This document shows, in pieces, positions 21,473 to 33,545 of a DNA stretch of 64,000 bases. Positions within the stretch are counted from its first letter, which is position 1. Each line of letters opens with the position of its first letter. The stretch is from Aurelia coerulea (Eukaryota; Cnidaria; Scyphozoa; Semaeostomeae; Ulmaridae). A program made the position numbers and the translations under genes. Under the pieces are notes generated by a model, which saw only the letters and a program-made list of their open reading frames with translations, was not told where the DNA came from and searched no databases. The stretch is taken from positions 2,735,501 through 2,799,500 of the forward strand of contig CM076947.1 of assembly GCA_039566865.1 (NCBI GenBank), read 5' to 3'.

Positions 21473-22639
21473 TAATGAAATCCTTTCTTTGTAAATTTAC
21501 GACGATGAAAGCCCATTTCGTGGCACAACCTCGTTTACGATTTACGTGCGAAACATAACTTATTTTCTCGATTGCAACGATAACATCCTTAATGATTCTC
21601 TCGTGCTGCAGTACTACGTGAATCGTGATGTTTGTGGAAGTGTTGACTCGCTAGAATACACGGTGCAGCCTCATGGTAATTCAACGTCATCCGAAAGTCG
21701 CCCTTTTCATCCAATCAAGAAAAGTACTCTGGATAATATAGGTCAACGCTTAGCCAGTGGCAGAAAGAAACCAAGCAAAGTATACTCTGAAGCAATGGAT
21801 ACACTTGGAAATGACAATGATTATGGTGATTGCCCCCGATCCAAAAAGCAAGTGATGAACAAGGCCTCAAGTATGGGAGGATACAGGCGTTCAGCACCTT
21901 CCTTTGAAGTCGAAGCACTTCTTGCTTATGACTTTGAGTTAGAAGATGAAGGAATAGTTTGGCTCCATAGCGATGTTCCAAATGATATGTGGGTAATTGG
22001 AAGCAAACGAATGGCTGACAACTTGAAGAACATTTCTGGTGGTCTTCCCGTATCTATCGACCCAACCTTTAACCACGGAGCTTATGAGGTCACCCCCTTG
22101 ACATATCGACACAAATTTGTTGAATCGAGGTCAAAGAATATGACCGGACGATGGACTGAAGCATTACTCATAGGTCCAACAATGATTCATCATCAGAAAA
22201 CCGAGGATGTCTTTGATAGCGGCTTGAGAGTTATTGCAAGAAAGGCAGAGCTAACAAATACTAAATTTGGCCTTGTTACAGATGGAGAGATTGCTCTGAT
22301 TAATGCATGTAAAGGCAATTTTAGAAAGAGTAAGCAGCTGCGTTGCATGAATCATTTTAAGGAAAACTGCAAAGACTTTCTAAAATCAAAAGGAATCATT
22401 GGTGAAATGCGACAGGCACCTCTCCTCAACATTGTTTTTGGAAACAACGGTCTCGTTGAAGCAAAAAACAAGAATGATTTACAATCACGCCTGATAGATG
22501 TTATGATTGATTCTCTCGAGATGGCCCGTTCAAGGAACGTTCATAAACGACATGAAATCACGATCATATTTTCTTAGTATGTCTGCTTAACAGAAATAAA
22601 TAAACTGTGTATGCTTTCATAGCACATACACATATGCTT

Positions 22640-22823
22640 TAATCAGAAATTAAGAACTTGGGCAAGTTCTGAAAATTTCTTAAAAGTATCAGATATTGAG
22701 CACTGAAAGTTTCTTATGAGTTTCTTAGAGCTTAGAGGTTGAAGTGCCATAGCAGTTCACTACGTGTCCTCTGGTGAACAGTTCAAAACAAGGTTTTCTA
22801 AGACTTTCCAATGTTCAGACCTT
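22640..22823 (+). mobile_element. ACACG-ended MITE, partial copy
   Basis: AAGAACTTGGGCAAGTTCTG then TTTCTTATGAGTTTCTTAGAG and TTCAAAACAAGG match the first half of the family. It is interrupted by the complete copy that begins at 22824. Confidence 0.6.
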
Positions 22824-23199
22824 ACACGTATTTTTGTAAGAAACAGCCCATAAGAAATTCAACTCTCAGATCGCCAAAAAATTAAGAAACTCCAGTACTG
22901 GGAAAATGTAACTTAAGGAACTATTTATTTTGATAAAGGAAATCCTTGACACATTTTTACTGTACTTTCAGTGGTTTCCTGTACAATGTTACTCGTAAGG
23001 TACTGGAGCAATGCCTAAACATTGGGAACGCTTGAAAAACCTTGTTTTCAAATTTTCCGGAGGGCACAGGTAGTGAACATTAAGATTGTTATGGAACCTC
23101 TAAGGAACTCGTAAGAAACTCTGAGAGCTGAAAATCTGATAATTTTAAGAAACTTTCAGTACTGGGCCAAATCCTTAGCTTCTTTTAAAAAATACGTGT
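22824..23199. mobile_element. ACACG-ended MITE (TTTCTTA family), complete copy
   Basis: The ends are ACACGTATTTTTGTAAGAAAC and AAAAAATACGTGT, 376 bp apart. The inner part carries AAGAAACTCCAGTACTGGG and mirrored AGAAACTTTCAGTACTGGG. It lies in the gap that splits the transposase gene. A reverse-oriented half copy follows at about 23200-23392. Confidence 0.75.
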
Positions 23200-24079
23200 A
23201 CTCAAGTACCTTACGAGTAATATGATAAAGGAAACGAGAGAAAATACACTATTAATATGTCGAAGATTTCCGTTATCGAGATAAGTAGTTTCTTAACTTA
23301 TATTTTCCCAGTACTGGAGTTTCTTACCTTTTTAGCGATGTGGGAGTTGAGGACAGTCTTATGGGCAGTTTCTTAGAAAAGAAATACGTGTATTTTCCCT
23401 TTTGGAGGATGACATGCCTAGGGAAAAAACTAGTTCCAAGGCACAATTGTAAAAAATTATTGATTTGTTCCACAGATTGTTGCGAATCTGTAGTCATGCA
23501 GTTGCTGTTGCAAACAAAGAAAGGATCCTTGATGACCTGGTCAAAGGAGTACGAGTAGCCTACCGTTCATCCATAACATATCCAGAGACAAATGGAGGAG
23601 CAGGAAGGAAGGGAGGAAGGAAGCGAAAAGGAAGGGTATACCTGCAATGTCCAGAAGTTCCTGCACCCAGCAAGAGAGGAGCAACTGGTGACCAATCGCC
23701 ATTCACTGAGATATGGCATAATAACGAGCCATTGGTTATGGTGAAGATAGACGACATACCTTTACAAAAGAATGCCTGCGGATACTGTGGAAGAGAATTT
23801 CCTCGTGGTTTTCTTTGTTGCATTCCTTTTGATGTTGCCCTTAGTCACAGAGAAAGATGGGAATATTTTGACAAAGATGCAAAGGAAGGAGAACCAAGAT
23901 ACAAGCAATCACCATATGGCAAAAAGACCGCAAGGTATTATTGCATCAGCAACAATTGCATCTTCAATCGGTTCCCGTACTTTCAGAGTGACTTGTTCGA
24001 GAAACCTGAGGATTTAGAACTTAGAGAGTCACACAAAAAACTATTGAGCGAACAACTTAGTGTTTACGTCTAGCTTGTA

Positions 24080-24557
24080 TTGATATGAGATGCAATTTGG
24101 CTACCAAAGATCTTTGGTTATCGACATTCCATGACATTTTCTTTTTGAATGATATTGATGTTTATCGTGACTCTTAGCTAATTCGTTTCAATATTTTGTT
24201 GGGTACTGCCCCTTATGTTGATTGGCATTATCACATTCGTTTTCTTAGGCGTATTGAGTTTTGGTAGTTGTAGATATCATGGAAACTTCAGGACGAGGCA
24301 GAGATGTAGGAACCGGGCCGGGGTGGGGGGGGGCACTCTACTCTCCCCAAGATTTTTCATTAAACAAAAAATGCCTTTTTTATTTGATGTGCAATGGAAA
24401 AGGATCGGTCCAAGTGCAGATCACTGTGGCGCACCGTAAAGAATGTGCTAAAACGAACCACAAACATTGTTAATCCTAACACCTTGATCAAGCTGCTTTA
24501 AATATGAATATATAAAAACTAAAGAGCGTTATGTTGTTATCTAATAAGCCTCCTCTA
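24080..24557. other. 3' flank of the MULE-like gene; no further gene
   Basis: Short frames only, plus a GGGGTGGGGGGGG run at about 24320. Nothing recognisable. Confidence 0.4.
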
Positions 24558-24733
<176 letters not shown>

Positions 24734-25158
24734 GCTTAGCGAGATCCCAAGCATTCCTTGTTAGACATGATTCCTTTACTGTAGCCTTTTTGAAATTATC
24801 TTTAAAGTGAATCTAAGCATATATCAGTGTTTGATAAAAATAGCTATCCAAAGATAATAGGCTGTGACACGTTTCGCACCTTATTTGGGTAACTTATCGA
24901 CGTCAACAGGAATACCGATATGTGATTGGCTAGACTGTGAGTGCAAGTGGCTTGAGCCACTTTTATATGCTTACATTCCCTTTAAGTCGCTGTGAAGTTG
25001 TTATCGTTTCGTTGAATAAATCATATCACAGTCAGATAGGATCATTCATGTTTGTTTGCTAAAAATAGTTCATGTAGTCCCCAATATGGATATATAGTTT
25101 CTTTATCATTGGTCAGTTTCCTCTGTTGGATCTGACTACTACTGCAATGACCGTCTAT
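24734..25158. other. Spacer inside the 9.3 kb element
   Basis: No credible gene between the microsatellite and the right TIR. Confidence 0.4.
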
Positions 25159-26357
25159 CTGACTGTCTATTTATCTGTCAGATTTTCAGTTCAATCCATG
25201 TCATTTCGCTTGAGGGAAAAAGGCTTCGTTTCAAATATGCCCAGCACATAGTTTTCCCACTACTTTTTGTTGTTCAGTATTTAGGTCCGCGAGGTCTGCG
25301 TTTTAGGATTTGCCCCTATACGAAATCCTAAAACGCGGACCTCATATTTCGCAGACTTTTCAGATCAATACACGAATTGTGCTTCTTTTCGTCCTGATAT
25401 CAATTCCTAGATTGAGAAAAATAGTCACAAATGTGTACCCGTAGCTTTTTTATGTGCACTGTGTGTGGTGTTTTTCGATTCGCTTTGGAGTAAACTTTTT
25501 TTGTTCGAAAAATATATATACTCACAAAGTTTGAAATGCAAAGCTATGTCAAGAAATACGACATTGGGAATAATCAAAATATAATGTGCGTCCATCATTG
25601 GATGTATTCAAGCATTTAGGACAGAAAATTGTTAAGGTCCGCGAGGTCCGCTCTTTAGGATCTGCCCCTATGCAAAATCCTAAAGCGCAGACCTTTCTTT
25701 TCGCGGACTTTTTTATTGGCCTTTTAAGAGGCCCCGGGCTTTCAGGAGAGGACAAACCAATGTGTCTTCTGTCATTTCTTTTTATATTATTGTGCTCTGA
25801 TCGTAATTTTCAGCTTTCGTGAAATTGGACAATTCGATTGTATTTTGCACATGGTGTTATAAATTTCCGAAGGGTGATAAGCTTAGGCCCGCTTATGCCT
25901 AACGAGGAAAGTCATATCAAACACAGGGCTACGGCGAAAAACGGAGAGATACTTGGAGAGGATTCGAATTGCATCACTACGAATATGCCGCGCGTATACA
26001 GGTAAAGAAATTGACTGAATTAGGATATCGTTGGTGTTTACATTTCATTTACTAGTTTCATCAAAGTTTTGAAAGATCATAATCCGCCACCACGAGCTGC
26101 TTGCACATACTGGGAGTGAAATGTGTTTTGTATATATCCTTTCCATCTCAGCGAGAAACAACATCGCATCGTAATGAATTTGCCAATCAGCGTTGGAAGC
26201 AGGAACTAAAACAAATAAGGTCCGCGAAGTCCGCATTTTAGGATTTGCCCCTATACAAAATCCTAAAACGCGGACCTCCTTTGGCGGACCATTTTACCTC
26301 CTGGTCTTGGTCCGCGAGGTCCGCGTGGTCCGCGAGGTCCGCGTTATAGACCTGGCC
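25159..26357 (-). repeat. Right 1.2 kb TIR with GGTCCGCG palindromes
   Basis: Inverted copy of 17090-18294. The mirrored landmarks include the CTCCTGGTCTTGGTCCGCG block, the CAACGCTGATTGGCAAATTC block and the TCTGACAGATAAATAGACAG inner edge. A few point differences show that the arms have diverged slightly. Confidence 0.9.
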
Positions 26358-26452
26358 CTTGAACTAGCCAACATTTCTTAAAATGAATTTTGCTTGTCCT
26401 AAAGATAGGTCCTAAAGTTTCTTGATTTTACATTGAATAGAATTTCATAGTG

Positions 26453-26749
26453 TGTGGCCCATATAGTTTAGTTCTGCAAGCAAATAGGATAGGACGGTCA
26501 GTCGTTCAGAAGTTCTTAGCAGACCTCAATTCTCAAGGGCAAAGTAAAGGGTTTTGTCATCTTCCCAAGAATCGTATTTGTTTGTCTAGGAACATATGGG
26601 GAACAAATTCAAGGAACACACATGCAAAGGCAGAGGAAAATGATAGCCAAAGAGATAATCCTTGGTTGAATTATGGTATTGTGCTCCATTGCAAAGGAAC
26701 ATATTCCTGGAAGCCCTTTGATCCCAACTACATCAATGCACATGATTGA
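26453..26749 (+). CDS. Orphan open frame, unrecognised
   Basis: An open frame of about 98 codons without an ATG at its left edge, directly outside the right TIR. It ends YSWKPFDPNYINAHD and a stop. It could be a terminal exon or chance. No family recognised. Confidence 0.2.
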   Translation, partial: CGPYSLVLQANRIGRSVVQKFLADLNSQGQSKGFCHLPKNRICLSRNIWGTNSRNTHAKAEENDSQRDNPWLNYGIVLHCKGTYSWKPFDPNYINAHD

Positions 26750-26999
26750 TTGTCTCAATCAATTCTTTCATATCTGGGAATGTATAATGGTACAGTTTTA
26801 TCTGTTTCCTCCCTATCTTTTACGTTTTGTACCTTGGACAAACGGTGGTTAGGACGGAATGTTTATGTGTTCCTTTTGAAAATTGGTTTAGACCGTGATG
26901 TTTCTCTTGTTTTTCATATGCTTCGCTAAGTCTCCAGTCAAAGCCTCGGTCACCGATGAACTGAAAATCGTACATTTACGAGAATTTTCGGGTTGGATG

Positions 27000-27245
27000 A
27001 ATTCCTGTATTTACTCGCTAGTTTTTAAACGATGTGGAAAAGAAAGTCCTCTCCCGCGGTCTTAAATTTAGCATCCGTCCAGACAAACTAGACTATTGTG
27101 ACTTTCGTACTCCATTTGAAAAGTTAGCGCGCAATCTCAAGTATAGACCCATTGCGAAAGATGAGATCAATTTTGATTATGTCAAAACTAGGCTCAAAAG
27201 TATAACCCTGACTTCACATTATGGATACGATTCTAGACAATTCCC
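27000..27245 (+). pseudogene. Penelope-like or related RT, N-terminal fragment
   Basis: The frame encodes VEKKVLSRGLKFSIRPDKL, then DYCDFRTPFEKLARNLKYR and LKSITLTSHYGYD. The order VLxxGLxF-P-xKL-DFExxxR is what I know from the region before the RT core of Penelope-like elements. It is cut by the G/C-run MITE right after and does not clearly resume. Confidence 0.45.
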
Positions 27246-28116
27246 CCCCCCCCTATGCAGACTAGGCTTTTTGAAACTCTGGGGAGACTAGGGGGCACAA
27301 AGTGCCCCCCCCCCCCCCGCTTGTTCTCAGAATCATACGTGCTAGAGACTTGAAACTTGGCACAAGTAACACACATGATAAGGCAAACAAGATGATGTGA
27401 TTTGTTTTTGTTTCTGTCACATGATTAAGTGCTGACATCAGCAAATGCTGCTAATTTGGGTGTAAAACCACATGTACTTTATCGCGTTGTATCTCCAAAT
27501 TGATAAAATATATCGATGTGATATTTGAAACATAGAATGATTATATCCTTGTAATTTTTTATTTGAAATTTTTGCTTTGTAACACTAATACTTTGCTGAT
27601 GTCAGCATTTATTTATTTTGTATGAAAAAAGAGCGATTTTTGTCTAAAACTTATTATAGATTACTTTTGAAAATAGCAACAAATGCTAAATATACATAAA
27701 AAAGCCTGCTGAATCATATAATGTCACTCATTTTTCTAAAAATGAGGCATAACATGGGTTTTTGTCAGTACGCATGCGCAACAACCAATTGTTGATGACG
27801 TCATCAAAAATCAATAAACTATATATCAAATGAAAGCTTGTTTCAAGGCGAGTTTAACAATGTTTGTTTCATTGTCATAGAGCCAGTGGTTCCAAAGTTA
27901 TGACGTAAAAAGTATTCATTTTGCGGAGTACCCAATTTAAAAGCATGTGTTGACCCCCGGAATGAGTGTCAACATTTTTGAAATTGACATGAAAAGATGT
28001 CTCATAGATAAAAACTAAAAGTCACAAGAAAGCTAGACTATTCTAGAGATACTTAACGAGCTGTGCGGAAAAGTTTACTAGGGGGGGGCACTTTCCCCCC
28101 TCTTGTCTGGATAGGG
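27243..28116. mobile_element. TTAA-type MITE with G/C-run termini (copy 3)
   Basis: The right end is ATAGGG plus TTAA (28117-28120), preceded by a GGGGGGGG-CACTTT-CCCCCC hairpin. The left end has C and G runs around TGCAGACTAGG and ACTAGGGGGCAC; the exact left boundary is uncertain. The inside shares GCTGATGTCAGCA-like motifs and TGACGTCATC with the other copies. Confidence 0.6.
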
Positions 28117-28466
28117 TTAAAGGGCTGATATCAACATTTGCGAAAATTTGATATATCAGCATTCTTTCACCGCTGAATTTGATGAGATCATCCAAAAACG
28201 CGATTTGTTTGGCAATAAATGCCCCCAAAAGCCCCTGAAAGTTGGAGAGGTGCTGAAAATTACCGCGCAAAGAAAGAGACTGGATCGAGTGATTGTGAAA
28301 GGTCTGCGACGTTCTCTTCTGTCACCTTTATTAAACGCAAGTCTTTGTGTCTCTAGTAAGCACCTACCGACCAACCAGTTATTATCTTATTCTTTATAAA
28401 CATTAAATTTATCGCAGCGATCGGAGCGAATAGGAATGTATGACTGAAATGCGTCTAACACGAGTA
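28117..28466. other. Region right of the MITE, no recognised gene
   Basis: A plus-strand frame over 28148-28396 is open but matches nothing I recognise. It may be part of the retroelement interrupted at 27245. Confidence 0.3.
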
Positions 28467-28705
28467 TGCTGGAGGGCTAGCATGTTTAGTGCGAGGGTAC
28501 AACATTGAGTACAGTGGAGGCATTCAGTACAGTGGGGGTCTTACATGAGTACAGTGGAGGCTCTGCAGTACGGTGGAGGGCTAACATGAGTACAGTGGAG
28601 GGCTAGCATGATGAGTGTGGGGTACAACATTGAGTAAAGTGGAGGTGATTCAGTACAGTGGGCGGCTTACATGAGTACAGTGGAGGCTCTGCAGTGCGGT
28701 GGGGC
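28467..28705 (+). repeat. Tandem GTACAGTGGAGG minisatellite
   Basis: Two higher-order units of about 125 bp (ACAACATTGAGTA.AGTGGAGG ... GCAGT.CGGTGG), each built of GAGTACAGTGGAGG-like submotifs. Confidence 0.85.
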
Positions 28706-29686
28706 TGAGTTTATATGTTGTTATGATGCTTTTTGACCACTATTACGAATGATCTCACAAATGAAGTTCTTCCACTTGGATTCCACTAATAATGTGAAGT
28801 TAGAGCTTGGTTGGATAAAGAGATGAACGATTTAAATCGTTTTTATCGAAAGCACCCTCAAAGAGAACGAATAGCCCGGCCAGTTCCTTTGACAAGTATC
28901 TTGAAACTTTTAAAGTTTCTATCGATCGAGCCTGTGAAACAATCTTTCCTGATGCAATTGACGATAGCTTTTTAGAATTTGGGAAAACTAATGGAAATAA
29001 AGATGCCAGACGCTGATGCTCTTTATTTCCTTTCATTTCCTTTCATTCCCGTTGTTTTTGGACGTTGTCAGGTACTATGGCTCAGAAAATGTCTGCGGGA
29101 TGCGCTACAGGAAAGAACCTCTGCTTTATTGGATGTTTGACTATTTTCTCTATCATAGGAAATGGTTCAGATTTTAGCAGAGGACTAAAATTTAGTGGGA
29201 GAACACTCAAAGGAGAAGGGGAACGGGGGCACTTCAACCAAGAAAGCACTTCTATCAACTTTGCAGTGTTAGTGAATTCAGTCATTCAGAAAGGGCTCAA
29301 AAACTATAGTCACGCACAGCGCAAAAGATGTCAATAAACGGCATTATACAAAAATTGGTATCGCAGATCTATGCATAGCGATACGTAACGATACGGAAAA
29401 AAGCCTAACTGTAAGATACGGTATCCGTATTCTTCAGGATCGACTGTCAGTTAACAACTGGTGTATTTTCCTTTGAAGCTATCTATGTAATAAATTATCC
29501 CCTCCAGCCAAGATCGGGAGGCCATGTAAATTTTAAGCATGCATTTTTTAGCTATATTGTTCGTTGCTTCAAATAAATGGACACTTGTTGTTCTGGTTGC
29601 AACCATAAAAACGTGAAAACTGTAGAGAGTCAAATGGTTTTGCAAGGTGTGTATTCGAGGAAAAACAGCAAAGAAACACAAACATG
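28706..29686. other. Decayed sequence, no recognised gene
   Basis: Plus-strand codons at about 28870-29010 look protein-like (FDKYLETFKVSIDRAC, AIDDSFLEFGK) but no family is recognised. Short runs of GATACGG and its inverse occur at about 29376-29440. Confidence 0.3.
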
Positions 29687-29690
29687 TTAA

Positions 29691-30581
29691 CCCTATCTGT
29701 ACTGGGCGATTTTTTAGGTATTTTGTACTGGGGGGGGGGCGTTTTTGGCCCCCCCCCCTTTTTCTCCAAAACTACAAAAGATATAACAATAAGACTTACC
29801 CCTATTGTTATTTAGACAATTGGCTATTCAAATATAACAATGACAATTAATAAGTCACGTGATTCGTTGCTAGGCAACCGAAAAACTGACGAAAATTGGC
29901 AAATTTATACCTTCTTAACCAGAAAAATTCTATTTAATCAACCACTCAACCGATTTTCTCCAAATTTGTTTCAAATAGTAGGAAACATGTCATAGTTCAA
30001 ATATACATACTTTGCAAAAATTTTTAGTTTCTATTTTTAGCACAATTAGCCTTAAATTAGCCTTTTGTTGCATGCATTTACTTTCATCGCAGGTTTTTGC
30101 CAGTCCTGCCCTTTTATCTGGTAAATATAGACTCAAAATGAATCAAATTAATAAGATGAAGCAAATTAGACTAAACAAATTTATATTTGACACTTCTTCA
30201 TTAGGTACATGACGTCATAAATGTGAATGACGTCATGGATATTAAATATTGCTGACATCAGCAAATATGAAAAATTATATATCAAATGAAAGTACTCATC
30301 AAATGCAATTGAATGGTGCATGTTTGAGATCGATCAAGCAAACGACACGAAAACTACGGACATTTTAAGATTTTTTTTCTTGACTACTCTCCAAATATGG
30401 TATTACTGTGGTCACATGATCAGAGGTAGAACAATGAAATGTTAAGAATTTAATTGCCTATGAAATTTGAGTAAAAGTCACCAAAACTGGTGGTTATATA
30501 TCTTGCCGTTTTAGCGTAATGCAGCAAAAACTGGTAGGGGGGGGGGGGCGAAAAACGCCCCCCCCCCCAGTACGAATAGGG
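29691..30581. mobile_element. TTAA-type MITE with G/C-run termini (copy 4, complete)
   Basis: It is bounded by TTAA at 29687-29690 and 30582-30585, with ends CCCTATCTGTACTGGG and CCAGTACGAATAGGG. Each end has an inner hairpin of G and C runs of about ten around CGTTTTTGG or CGAAAAACG. The 891 bp body has no gene. It contains paired GCTGACATCAGC palindromes and GACGTCAT motifs. This is the reference copy for the family. Confidence 0.85.
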
Positions 30582-30850
30582 TTAATATTTCAGTTTTGGC
30601 TTTTATATCGTTTCGATGAATAGTGACAAGACCAGTTAGGGGCTTTGCATGTTGGCCTGCAATACTGGTGCATCTAGCCTCTTGAACAACGACCTCAATC
30701 AAGTTCTATCCTAAACCAGAACTTCAGCAGTGAAGGAAACTGGAGCCGATCCTTCTTTCTTTTTTAGAGGTTTTCTCGTCACTTGTTGGATATTTTAATC
30801 CTCAAAATTGACTGCATGATGGCTCATGCAAGTTGATGTACTTTCTCCAT

Positions 30851-30925
30851 TAGCCTGCGTGCAGACTCAAACCTCCACGAAGGAGGAAAGAGTCTGCGAA
30901 CTAAAGACCAAAAGCTTGCCGAAGA
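30851..30925 (+). repeat. Left 75 bp TIR
   Basis: TAGCCTGCGTGCAGACTC through GCTTGCCGAAGA. It contains an inner short palindrome CCTCCACGAAGGAGG. It differs from the right arm at one base (position 41 of the repeat). It probably also serves as the promoter-proximal region of the helicase gene. Confidence 0.9.
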
Positions 30926-30989
30926 GTTTCTCAGTTTTGGGAAAATAATTTATGCATGGACCTAATTTATGCAATCTCTTAGTTTCAAA

Positions 30990-33460
30990 ATGGCGCAGCA
31001 CCACGAAGCAAATTTCGATGAGCTTAAATTTGAAGAGGCAATCAAAACGGCTTGCAAATATCTTTCCGTCGAGAAAATGTACAAGGAACAAAAAGAAGCG
31101 CTACGAGGATTCTTTAGTGGCAAAAACGTGTATCTCAGCACTCATACAGGCTACGGAAAGTCATTGATTTATCAGGCCATTCCAATTATCGAGGATATTC
31201 TCAATGATGATCTTATTGGCACCAGCACTGTTTTAGTTATATCGCCGCTGACATCACTGATGAAGGATCAAATAAAGGAAGTGAACACTAAGTTTGCAAT
31301 ATCGGCAGCAGGAATTTTTGACAATCAAGAAGAAGGGATTTTGAATGCAATTGAGGATGGCTGTTTTTCCCTTATTTATGCGTCACCAGAGACGTTTCTG
31401 GCAAAGTCTCGCTGGCGATCCTTGGCATCGTCAGAGCAGTTTAAAGAAGATTGCTGTGCAATAGTGATAGATGAGGCTCACTGCCTAGTTCATTGGTAAG
31501 TTTTTCTCCAGCTCACAAGTAATTCCATCCTTTACTTTAGTCTATCCATTCATTGGTTTGAATTTTTTGGTGTGTGATGCTTTTAGTCTCCCCTTCAAAA
31601 TACCACAAATCTGTCAATATCTCTGTGTATTGCATTAGAGTAGCAAAAAGGAGAAAATGGGAGACTGGGAAAATATTTAGCGCTGATTGCAGGAAAAGAA
31701 TGGACTGTTAAATGTTAAATCAGCAGGTACAAAAATACAAGGCTAAACTTGGCCTTGCACAGGCCAAGTTTTAGCCTTGTAGAGGGGATTATGACCTTGT
31801 TATGACCTTGTACTAGCCTTGGAAGAAAATTACAAGGCTATCAGTAAGATTCCAAGCTGCAACCAGTCTAACACAAGGTTTCCACAAGGCTTCTACAAGG
31901 CTAATTAGCATTTTTCAAGCCATTTACAAGGTTACAGCAAGGCTATTCCAGGCTATAACAAGGTTACAGGGTCATAACTACAAGGCTTGTACATGGCTAT
32001 TACATGGCCTTGTATTTTCGTACAGGTCATGGTGAAACTGCCATCAGTTCTTTCAAAGTAACCATTTGTAAAATTGCATCATTTAACTTTGTAGGGGGCA
32101 ATCATCATCCCAAAGCACTGCACCATTCAGACACTGGTATGGTAAGCTGCTGGAATTGAAAGCATTGCTCAGTTCAGATACGAGATGGTGCATCTTCACA
32201 GCAACTGCCACAAAAGCTACAAGGTCTGCCATCTTCTCTATGTTAAACATAAACCCGTTTGATACCTTCAGTTTGGAGCAATCACCTGTGAGGGGTAATA
32301 TCTCTTATCATATGCACTACATTAATAACAGTCGTCCACTGGTGTGCATTTTCCAGTCGTTGATTAATGAACTGCGTATTGAAAAGGAACACACACAAAG
32401 ATGTATAATTTTTTGCCAAACAAGAAAACAATGTGCCTTGATATACAGAGTTATAGTTAATTCTGTATTTGAGAAATCCGTCACAAATACAGAACATGCC
32501 ACAAACCACCTAGTTGAAATGTTCCATGCTGGTAGCCCTGAATCAGTCAAAAGTCATGTTTTAGCTGAAATGGTGCAGCCAGAGAGTGAACTTCGAGTTC
32601 TGGTTTGCACCATTGCATTTGGTATGGGAATAAATTGCAAGAGTGTTTATAGAAGCATTCACTTTGGTCCATCTACAAATATTGAGATGTTAGTGCAAGA
32701 AACTGGTAGGTTAGGCCGGGATGGGAAACAGTGTTTTTGCTATGTGCTCCATAATGGCCACCTCCTGTCTCACAGCAAAGGAGGGATAAGGCATTTGGTG
32801 CACAGCAATGAATGCCGTCGAAGGTTAATAACAAATGCGTTTCCAAAAGGTGACCAATCAAGCAAGCCTGTTGGCTGCTACTGTTGTGATATTTGCAGCA
32901 AAACTTGCGATTGCTCTTTGCATGACACACTGAATCTGTTTGACCCAAATGAAGACCAGTCACAATCAAATGTAAGCAACAAAACAAGGAGCATACCTAT
33001 GGAGCAAAGAGAACAGTTGCATGCAAAATTGCAAGCATACAGGGATAAATTATTACCAAAAGATAATGAGTTTATTCCTGTTGGGTCTGCAATGATATTG
33101 CAGGAGTTTGATCATTATCAAATAAACCAAGTGCTTGACAAATGTGCAATGTTGTTTAACATCAACGATATAACCAAAAATGTTGAATTATGGCATTCAG
33201 TGCACGCAAATAATGTATTTGTTGCATTGTCTGAAGTTTTTGCAGATATGGATGAACCAGACTTTGAAATGGTACTTGAAAGTGAATGTGAAAATGTGGA
33301 TGTTGTAGCTGAGAGCTGTGAAGATGACTCAACATCCAATCAACTTTGTGACACAACCATCATGAGCCAACCTGAACTGTCAGTTGAAGACAGCAATTTA
33401 ACAGACTCACGTTCTGGTAACGAAGACATTAGTGACATTATAAAACCTTTAATGCATTAA
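30990..33460 (+). CDS. RecQ-type DNA helicase of the transposon, two exons
   Basis: Exons 30990-31495 and 32095-33460 join in frame (donor G|GTAAGT, acceptor TTTGTAG) to give 623 residues; an alternative in-frame ATG lies at 30969. It is an ATP-dependent 3'-5' helicase by family. Motif 0 is EQKEAL and motif I is THTGYGKS (Lys57). Motif Ia is VISPLTSLMKDQ and motif II is DEAH (161-164). Motif III is FTATAT, motif IV IIFCQTRKQC, motif V CTIAFGMGIN and motif VI QETGRLGRDG. A cysteine cluster (NECRRRL ... CYCCDICSKTCDC) follows, as in the RecQ zinc-binding domain. The tail is acidic and Ser-rich, with no clear HRDC or winged-helix domain. AATAAA at 33520-33525 is the likely polyadenylation signal. 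All helicase motifs look intact, so activity is plausible. Confidence 0.85.
31727..32023. mobile_element. Intronic MITE made of ACAAGGCT repeats
   Basis: The ends GTACAAAAATACAAGGC and GCCTTGTATTTTCGTAC are inverted. The 297 bp between carry about fifteen copies of ACAAGGCT/AGCCTTGT in both orientations. It lies wholly in the single intron of the helicase gene. Confidence 0.7.
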
Positions 33461-33545
33461 ATGATGGGACTTTCATAATCTCATCTCAAAATTTTTGTAT
33501 AAAATTTAATGTTTATCTAAATAAACCATGCATGTACAGTATGTA
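33461..33545. terminator. Shared 3' end region of the two convergent genes
   Basis: The stop codons of the helicase and of the DUF6589-like gene are 85 bp apart. The plus strand has AATAAA at 33520-33525. The minus strand has ATTAAA at 33505-33510 but no AATAAA, so the minus transcript probably ends within or beyond this gap. Overlapping 3' UTRs are likely. Confidence 0.5.

Larger units (their letters stand above)
21495..24073 (+). pseudogene. MULE-like transposase with zinc-binding C-terminus, split by MITEs
   Basis: Part 1 (21495-22577, no ATG at its beginning) holds the catalytic core: GGLPVSIDPTFNHG around the first Asp, then VTPLTYRHK, a LLIGPTMIHH strand, and FGLVTDGEIALINAC with the second Asp, followed by LRCMNHFKENC. 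This pattern is the MULE transposase domain. Part 2 (23465-24073) has CSHAVAVANKE, the CxH half of a SWIM zinc finger, a basic tract (GGRKRKGR) and a CGYCGREFP cysteine motif, ending at a stop at 24071-24073. The piece between, including the expected catalytic Glu, has been replaced or pushed apart by MITE sequence (about 22600-23460). The 5' end is lost next to the TTAA MITE. It is presumably the transposase of the enclosing element; it cannot work in this form. Confidence 0.65.

Noticed and set aside
32282..33356. Several minus-strand frames opposite the helicase gene
   Set aside because: They are shadows of the RecQ coding strand, with no motifs and no splice context.
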